Shown: positions 59,231 to 64,000 of the stretch, in pieces
Numbering within the stretch: the stretch's first letter is position 1
Layout of the letters: every line of letters begins with the position of its first letter
NCBI RefSeq assembly: GCF_016907895.1
Contig: NZ_JAFBCV010000001.1
Coordinates: 186,001 to 250,000, forward strand
Direction of reading: 5' to 3'
Length of the DNA: 64,000 bases
DNA from: Shouchella xiaoxiensis
GTDB lineage: Bacteria; Bacillota; Bacilli; Bacillales; Bacillaceae_D
Notes under the pieces: generated by a model
Told to the model about the DNA's origin: nothing
What the model saw: the letters and a program-made list of their open reading frames with translations, nothing else
Databases searched by the model: none
Program-made: the position numbers and the translations under genes

Positions 59231-59656
59231 ATGGCAGATCAAAGCAAGATTCACGTTATGGATGCGTGGATCAATTATTCAAAGTTCTACACCAGAATAT
59301 CAAAAGCAATGAACTATTTATTACTGGAACAACACCAGTTGGGACTAAATGACTTTTACTTTCTCTATTTTCTTAGTGAAGCAAAAAATAACGAATTACA
59401 GCAATCGGAATTACAAAGCTTAGTTCAGCTAAGTCCGAGTGCCCTGTCAAGAATGGTCACAAGGCTGCTCGATTACAAAGGGTTAACAATCATTAAAAAA
59501 AAGGCGCTAGCTCACGATAAAAGAGGCTATGCCATTCAGCTAACGGAGACCGGTGAAGACTTAGTAAAGCAGCTGCTGGCCGCTTTAGAAACGAAGCTTG
59601 AAACATCATTAAAGGCAAGTGATATGAAGCATATTTATTCTTTGAGTACGGAGTAA
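59231..59656 (+). CDS. MarR-family regulator
   Basis: A 141-residue winged-helix protein: FYFLYFLSEAKNNELQQSELQSLVQLSPSALSRMVTRLLDYKGLTIIKKKALAHDKRGYAIQLTETG shows the recognition helix and the DKRGY wing. The start at ATG 59231 follows GAGGTTAG; the longer frame to 59141 contains the promoter. It should repress namA through the palindrome between them, with release by an electrophile or other ligand. Confidence 0.9.
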   Translation: MADQSKIHVMDAWINYSKFYTRISKAMNYLLLEQHQLGLNDFYFLYFLSEAKNNELQQSELQSLVQLSPSALSRMVTRLLDYKGLTIIKKKALAHDKRGYAIQLTETGEDLVKQLLAALETKLETSLKASDMKHIYSLSTE

Positions 59657-59667
59657 GTTGATAGTGG

Positions 59668-59703
59668 AAAGGGTTTCCTGAAAGTAGGGAAATCCCTTTT
59701 TTT
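59668..59703 (+). terminator. Terminator after the MarR gene
   Basis: AAGGGTTTCC pairs with GGGAAATCCCTT over 59668-59697 with one bulge, followed by TTTTTTA. Confidence 0.7.
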
Positions 59704-59814
59704 ATGGAATTGGATAGAAAATTATGGTTTTTAATTGGGTTTAACAGGCTATAGGTAACTAGAAGCCATAGTTGAAAGGGATAGCATAAATCTATAATGA
59801 ATGAGGTGAATCAT

Positions 59815-60027
59815 ATGAACACTAAGACACTTAATGTGGTAAAGAACGTATTGATTGTTGTTGCTCTAATGTTATTAGTTTCTTCGCTTGCACTTTTAAT
59901 TTTAAGAGATAGTGGAACGAATCAGTTTGGATCAACGCCAATTCTCCTTACTATAGCAAGCTCTCCACTCATTATTGTGGTTGCTCTCCTAAGGCAAACG
60001 CTAAAAAAGAGAAACGAATCGCTTTAG
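59815..60027 (+). CDS. 70-residue two-span membrane protein
   Basis: ATG at 59815 follows GAGGTGAATCAT; the frame six codons longer lacks a ribosome site. Two hydrophobic segments (about 11-31 and 41-60) with a loop containing RDSGTNQFGSTP, and a basic tail. Unknown family. Terminator follows. Confidence 0.6.
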   Translation: MNTKTLNVVKNVLIVVALMLLVSSLALLILRDSGTNQFGSTPILLTIASSPLIIVVALLRQTLKKRNESL

Positions 60028-60031
60028 TTGC

Positions 60032-60058
60032 GCTTTCCTTAAGGGGAAAGCTTTTTTG
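60032..60058 (+). terminator. Terminator after 59815-60027
   Basis: GCTTTCC (60032-60038) pairs with GGAAAGC (60045-60051), followed by TTTTTTG. The next 200 bases to 60270 hold no gene. Confidence 0.8.
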
Positions 60059-60270
60059 TTTCGTGGAAAAGAGACGTTCTTTGAATGGTGTAAAAAACTT
60101 TTTAACTGTCTTTCGAAGGATTAAACCATTTTTATTTAAATAGATTCGTTAAATCCCTTGCAGGAAAAATTAGGGTTTTATATCATGTAGGTAGGGTATG
60201 TGTAAATGATCAGAAAATTGCAGAGATGTTGAAGAAAAACCCTTGTCGATGGGAGAAAGGGAGACAACTA

Positions 60271-60960
60271 GTGAAGAAATGGCTAACCATAAGTGTATTA
60301 TGTAGCGCTTTATTGATAGGAGGATGCAATATGACTAATGAAGGAGAAAACCCGCAACAACCAAATGGAGAAGATAATGGGAACAACGAAGAACCTGTTG
60401 AACAAGATTTAGGTAAAGCGGCAGAAGATGAGTTCACAAGCAAGTTCCTTGTGTCTACGGAAGAAGAGGAAGAAGGCTTTTACCGGATGCGTGGGGAGTT
60501 AGGCGGGTTTGAGATGTTGATGCCGAAAGATGCGGTAATGGGAGAGATGTTCCATAAAGTAGAGAATAATGCAGTTGAGGAAGTGGAATATTCTCAACCA
60601 GATGAAGAGAATAATAGAAGATTATCGGTTTTCACTGTATATATTAGCAGATATCCACAAGATCAAAAAGATAATTATCTAGAATCCTTTAAGCAAGAGA
60701 TTGGTTTTACGGGTGAGTTTGATTTAAAAGAAACAGATTCTAACGAAATTTATAAAGGGAAGTTAACAAATGAAGAAATAGATGATAAGCCTTTTCATGT
60801 GTTCTTTGCTTATACTTTTTCTAAAGATGGTAATGAAGCAATTTCTTTACGATATAGTATTGCTTGTATAGATGAAAACCAATGTGAATTACAACTTAAT
60901 AATGAAGAAAAATACTTTAACCAGCTAGTTGAGTCAATTAATTTTACAGATAAAGGGTAG
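60271..60960 (+). CDS. Immunity-like lipoprotein related to the 20-28 kb array
   Basis: A 229-residue lipoprotein starting at GTG 60271 after AAGGGAGA. KKWLTISVLCSALLIGGC is a signal peptide with a proper lipobox, followed by an Asn/Glu linker. Then EDEFTSKFLVSTEEEEEGFYRM...GGFEMLMPKD aligns with the DEFTSRF...EGFHYF...GKFSMWFP block of the eight paralogues, and the late Cys pair C-x5-C (CIDENQC) and final FxQLVESINFTD are kept. So here the membrane helix of the array proteins is replaced by a lipid anchor. It lies 14 bases before a lipase-like gene, which supports an immunity role. Confidence 0.78.
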   Translation: MKKWLTISVLCSALLIGGCNMTNEGENPQQPNGEDNGNNEEPVEQDLGKAAEDEFTSKFLVSTEEEEEGFYRMRGELGGFEMLMPKDAVMGEMFHKVENNAVEEVEYSQPDEENNRRLSVFTVYISRYPQDQKDNYLESFKQEIGFTGEFDLKETDSNEIYKGKLTNEEIDDKPFHVFFAYTFSKDGNEAISLRYSIACIDENQCELQLNNEEKYFNQLVESINFTDKG

Positions 60961-60974
60961 ATAGGAGTAACCAA

Positions 60975-62723
60975 ATGGGCGAATCAGCTTTTAAATTAAA
61001 AGAGTTGCAGATGAGACTAATTAATTTGGAATATAATTTTTCAGATGAAAATTATAATGAGGAAAAAATTATAGATAAAATAGAACGTATTTACCTCGAA
61101 GAAACTGGTGAACCATTAAATGCAACTATTCAGATTAAGCATATGGTACCAAGTGGAGAAACCTCTGAATATCCTAGTGATGCCAAAGGTACTGCCATAC
61201 TATTAAACTATGATAATGAAAATGAAAATGCCGATGAAATGTTACTTATTTCTAGGGGGACTGTTTCGTTTGAGGATTGGATAGATAACACTTTTAGTAT
61301 TGGTGTTGGAACTGGTGGTGGTCAATATGCACGAGATACATATGCATTTCTAAATACAGCTAGGGAAGAATGGGATGTAAAAGAGGTTCCAATATATGGG
61401 TTAGGACATTCTAAAGCTCATAACACGCTAACTCAAATGCAATTAAGGACTAATGTTTTTGAAGAAGTTAACACCTATAACGGAGCACAATCTAATGCTC
61501 TTCAACAAATAACTGGAGATTATGTTTTTAATCAAGCCGTTATAACTGAGTTCGGTTTAGAGAATAAGGACTCCAATGCAATCCGCTCCATCCCACCAGA
61601 AGACCTCGAAGCCTTTGCAAAAGACTATTACAAGGACAAAGGCACTAACATTCATCAAGACCGCTCCAAAAGTGATTTTCTCTATGCGCTTGATGTAATG
61701 CCGGCCATGTTTGTGGTTGGAAATGTTCAGGAGCATCAAACGGATCATGTCAATGATGGGTTTGTGGGAGCGATGGAATCGATACCAAAAGAAGATTTGC
61801 AATTATTAGGCGACTTCCTTGCCCCTTATGGGGAGGTTTATGCAGAAGATGGATTTGGTGGCGTGCTTCAAGTGGCGATCCAAGATGCCGTGGAGTTTTA
61901 TCTTGAAAATCCTGAAGTGGAACCGATGGATTTTGATGCCATTAAAAGTTCAATGGGCGGACTGGTTGAAGGATTAGGCGAGGCTGGCTACCTGTCTGAG
62001 GAGGATGCACAATTACTGAAACTTGAAGTGCAAATGCTTTTAGGTAGTGTTGAGTCGATCTATACGCGAGTTTACGAAGGGGAAGGCTTGAGTTTAAAGA
62101 GAGGTCTCGATGATGCTGCGTATGCGTATTTGTCTTACAACTATTTATTGGAACCACGTTTTAAAAACATAAGTGAGTTACTTGACGGGATTGGCGAAGC
62201 TGCCTATGAACATCATAGCTTAGAAGCACTGATGAATGAAATAGCCGTAGGGAAATCATATCAAGGAGGAGAGATGTATCTTGAAACGGGTGGAGGACCA
62301 GGTGGACAAGGGCAGATTACGTTAAACCTTTCCCAAACCCTTGAGGCATATGCGGCGATAACGAGCGTCTTAGACGAGCAAGATACGTTGTTGGAAACGT
62401 ATTTGGCGATGATGGAAGGAAATTATATCGATTATTACGAAAATAAAAAGAAACAACTAGGTACGAAAATGTCAAACATCGAAAGCAACTACCAATCTTA
62501 TCGCCATTTATTACCTACAGAGTACAGTGGTTTAATTACAAATTTGAAATTTGATGAATTTTTTAAGCCGCTTGTTGGTGCACCGATGGAAGGGATGGTG
62601 ATGTTAGTGAAACTGAACCGGGAACGAATTGAAACGACAGCGGAAGAAATGCGCAAGGCTTTAGAAGAAATCTTTGATGTCGAACACAATGTGGCGGGCA
62701 TGTTTAAACACTTATCTGGGTAG
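60975..62723 (+). CDS. Second lipase-like T7SS-type toxin
   Basis: A 582-residue soluble protein. LLISRGTVSFEDWIDN near 90-105 is a lipase-3 oxyanion strand, and GLGHSKAHN near 142-150 holds the nucleophile Ser (about 146) but lacks the GxSxG second glycine (Ala instead). SIPPEDLEAFAKDYY near 210 matches NIPPEDLELLARDFY of the toxin at 23013. Residues 270-582 are mostly helical, with ISQTLEAYAAITSVLDEQDTLL and NRERIETTAEEMRKALEEIF near the end. It could be an active variant or an inactivated toxin. The start at ATG 60975 follows AGGAGTAACC. Confidence 0.72.
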   Translation: MGESAFKLKELQMRLINLEYNFSDENYNEEKIIDKIERIYLEETGEPLNATIQIKHMVPSGETSEYPSDAKGTAILLNYDNENENADEMLLISRGTVSFEDWIDNTFSIGVGTGGGQYARDTYAFLNTAREEWDVKEVPIYGLGHSKAHNTLTQMQLRTNVFEEVNTYNGAQSNALQQITGDYVFNQAVITEFGLENKDSNAIRSIPPEDLEAFAKDYYKDKGTNIHQDRSKSDFLYALDVMPAMFVVGNVQEHQTDHVNDGFVGAMESIPKEDLQLLGDFLAPYGEVYAEDGFGGVLQVAIQDAVEFYLENPEVEPMDFDAIKSSMGGLVEGLGEAGYLSEEDAQLLKLEVQMLLGSVESIYTRVYEGEGLSLKRGLDDAAYAYLSYNYLLEPRFKNISELLDGIGEAAYEHHSLEALMNEIAVGKSYQGGEMYLETGGGPGGQGQITLNLSQTLEAYAAITSVLDEQDTLLETYLAMMEGNYIDYYENKKKQLGTKMSNIESNYQSYRHLLPTEYSGLITNLKFDEFFKPLVGAPMEGMVMLVKLNRERIETTAEEMRKALEEIFDVEHNVAGMFKHLSG

Positions 62724-62839
62724 TCTTTTCATGATAAATTGAACAAGTACCTAACCGTAGGGGAAGAAAATCACTTGCTTTTTTGGCATGGCAGGTGGAA
62801 TTAATTTGATCAGAGAGATGGATCGATGGAGGGGAAATA

Positions 62840-63169
62840 ATGGACACATTTGGTTATAAAGGCACTTATAAGCTGCAAGAAGAAATAGCGTATGATTATA
62901 AACGAAATCGAATCGTAAACCATGTGCAGGAGATGATGGAAGGACTTGGTGAGTTAAAACAAAAAGTGACAGCGGTGCTTGATTCAAGTGAAGGAGAGAT
63001 CATACTAGCAACAGTAGAGGAAGTCGAGTCGAACACTTTAGAAAGTCAGGAACGACTTCAACTTGTGGTGGACGAGTTCATCAAGTTTCATACGAAGTTT
63101 GATGAACAAGCCAACGAGATGAAAACGCAGCCTTTCACGATTACGTATATGGAAGTGCCCAAGGATTAG
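62840..63169 (+). CDS. Helical accessory protein of the second toxin module
   Basis: A 109-residue soluble protein: YDYKRNRIVNHVQEMMEGLGELKQKVTAVLDSS, then a second helix region ESNTLESQERLQLVVDEFIKFHTKFDEQANEM. Two long helices with a hinge fit a WXG100-like targeting partner, and the position after the toxin copies the 24677 gene. No WXG motif. The start at ATG 62840 follows GGAGGGG. Confidence 0.6.
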   Translation: MDTFGYKGTYKLQEEIAYDYKRNRIVNHVQEMMEGLGELKQKVTAVLDSSEGEIILATVEEVESNTLESQERLQLVVDEFIKFHTKFDEQANEMKTQPFTITYMEVPKD

Positions 63170-63261
63170 TATAGCCGAAGGATAAATTGGATTTAACATT
63201 CGAATGTTTATAGCCCTGCTGCTACCGGTTGCACATTAAACAAGGCAAGGGGATGACAATT

Positions 63262-63759
63262 ATGAGTTATGAGATGGAATTGAACAAGTTGTACGAAGAA
63301 TTAGCACAACGTTTGAATGAGATAATCCCAAATGAATGGAATGAAATTTTTTTTAATGGGGAAGTGACGAGTCAAGAAGGGGCAGTATACTTCTTTTTTA
63401 AAACGAAACTTCATAAGGATGAGCCCGTGTTTTCTCACTATATTCCTAAAATCTATCATGTTGATAAGAAACAATACTATAGAGAGCTTCAAGAGATCAT
63501 TGTAGTAACAAAGAAATTAAGACAGATTTTTATAGATAATGACCAAGAACCTTGGTTTTCTGTGACGTTTCTACTTAAGGAAGATGGCAGATTAAATGTA
63601 CACTTTGATTATATAAATTGGGCAGTTAGCGATTATGGACCAAGCTCTAGAATAAAGTACTTTGAATATAAATACGTTAAAAGAAAGACTGATTCAAAAG
63701 ATAATATCGAATTAATGGAATCAATGAAGGAGTATGAGGCGGAAAACAAACTCAAATAA
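63262..63759 (+). CDS. YezG/DUF600-family immunity protein
   Basis: A 165-residue cytoplasmic protein that fits the DUF600 family: LYEELAQRLNEIIPNEWNEIFFNGEV, AVYFFFKTKL, FIDNDQEPWFSVTFLLKEDGRLNVHFDYINW and the tail RIKYFEYKYV. YezG-type proteins protect against LXG nuclease toxins such as YeeF/YobL and are often present in excess copies. I chose ATG 63262 with AAGGGG at normal spacing. The remnant at 63791 probably belongs to the toxin it once served. Confidence 0.85.
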   Translation: MSYEMELNKLYEELAQRLNEIIPNEWNEIFFNGEVTSQEGAVYFFFKTKLHKDEPVFSHYIPKIYHVDKKQYYRELQEIIVVTKKLRQIFIDNDQEPWFSVTFLLKEDGRLNVHFDYINWAVSDYGPSSRIKYFEYKYVKRKTDSKDNIELMESMKEYEAENKLK

Positions 63760-63790
63760 TTGAAATTGAAATTTTATGATTTTTCAATAA

Positions 63791-63934
63791 AAATTTTGGG
63801 AACTAGGAGCAGGTTATAATGCTGTGGACACGGTAAATAAATATGAAGAAGGCAAGTCTGAGATAGAGCGGTCATTAACTCAAGCTGAGGTAGAAGGTAT
63901 TGCAAATATTCTAGCGATGGAGGTAAAATTTTAG
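63791..63934 (+). pseudogene. Orphan toxin fragment
   Basis: An open stretch without start or ribosome site encodes FWELGAGYNAVDTVNKYEEG, then KSEIERSLTQAEVEGIANIL and a stop at 63932. After the stop, other frames read on briefly (QSRFAQGDYLL). The position right after a DUF600 immunity gene is where displaced toxin tips lie in polymorphic toxin loci. The window ends 66 bases later. Confidence 0.45.
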
Positions 63935-64000
63935 AACAATCTAGATTCGCTCAAGGGGATTACTTGCTTATATAGATCGTGCACATGTTGAAGGAGAAGT

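Noticed and set aside
1-64000. tRNA genes, rRNA genes, CRISPR arrays, transposases, integrases and a replication origin
   Set aside because: Looked for and not found; no cloverleaf-type genes, regular spaced repeats, DnaA-box cluster or recombinase motifs are evident by eye.

Overview
The window looks like chromosomal DNA of a low-to-moderate GC endospore-forming Bacillota, most likely a Bacillaceae member (Shouchella/Alkalihalobacillus-like is a guess). The basis is AGGAGG-type ribosome sites, frequent TTG and GTG starts, SigA-type promoters, and gene families typical of Bacillus: CsaA, Est30-type esterase, Ktr potassium uptake, NamA, CstR/TusA sulfur genes, ArsRBC, a YezG-type immunity protein and a T-box leader. 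I saw no rRNA, tRNA, CRISPR array, transposase or prophage.

Layout. 0-5 kb: csaA, small membrane proteins, an ASCH protein, an acidic lipoprotein, a carboxylesterase and a peptidoglycan-binding secreted protein. 4.8-5.5 kb: a type I toxin-antitoxin locus (38-residue holin-like toxin with a convergent antisense promoter) and a candidate C-rich small RNA. 5.8-7.0 kb: a macrolide 2'-phosphotransferase gene with a leader peptide resembling ErmDL and an attenuator hairpin. 7-19.7 kb: an XRE regulator, a SUKH protein, a degenerate-ABC/LytTR fusion regulator upstream of an ABC-2 exporter, a Ktr-type potassium system whose regulatory subunit has a broken glycine motif, an AI-2E family permease, a DUF5996 protein and a second acidic lipoprotein.

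19.9-28.1 kb is the most unusual part. Eight paralogous membrane-anchored proteins, four before and four after, surround a lipase-like protein (GHSLGG) and a small helical partner. A related module lies at 60.3-63.9 kb: a lipoprotein of the same family, a second lipase-like protein, a helical partner, a YezG/DUF600 immunity protein and an orphan toxin fragment. I interpret both as polymorphic toxin/immunity loci of the type VII secretion kind with reverse domain order (toxic lipase N-terminal, secretion helices C-terminal), comparable to TslA/TilA of Staphylococcus aureus. No secretion-machine genes lie in the window, so this is inference.

28-37 kb: a spore-coat-like protein, a P-loop kinase, chrA, arsR-arsB-arsC, and a CstR-controlled persulfide operon (DsrE-like, TusA-rhodanese, rhodanese-MBL, TusA, TauE). 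37-47 kb: an AMIN-like lipoprotein, SDR, two related MFS permeases (one behind a T-box riboswitch), phosphoesterase, acetyltransferases and a beta-lactamase-fold hydrolase. 47.8-51.1 kb: a response regulator, BcrA-type ABC transporter and intramembrane histidine kinase operon. 51.4-53.7 kb: an ECF sigma factor, PadR regulator and SEDS (FtsW/RodA) operon. 53.8-60 kb: a broken Nudix gene, two SDRs, an acetyltransferase, and namA divergent from a MarR regulator with an operator between them. Several gene remnants (28.7, 36.9, 44.9, 54.3, 63.8 kb) indicate an actively rearranging accessory region.
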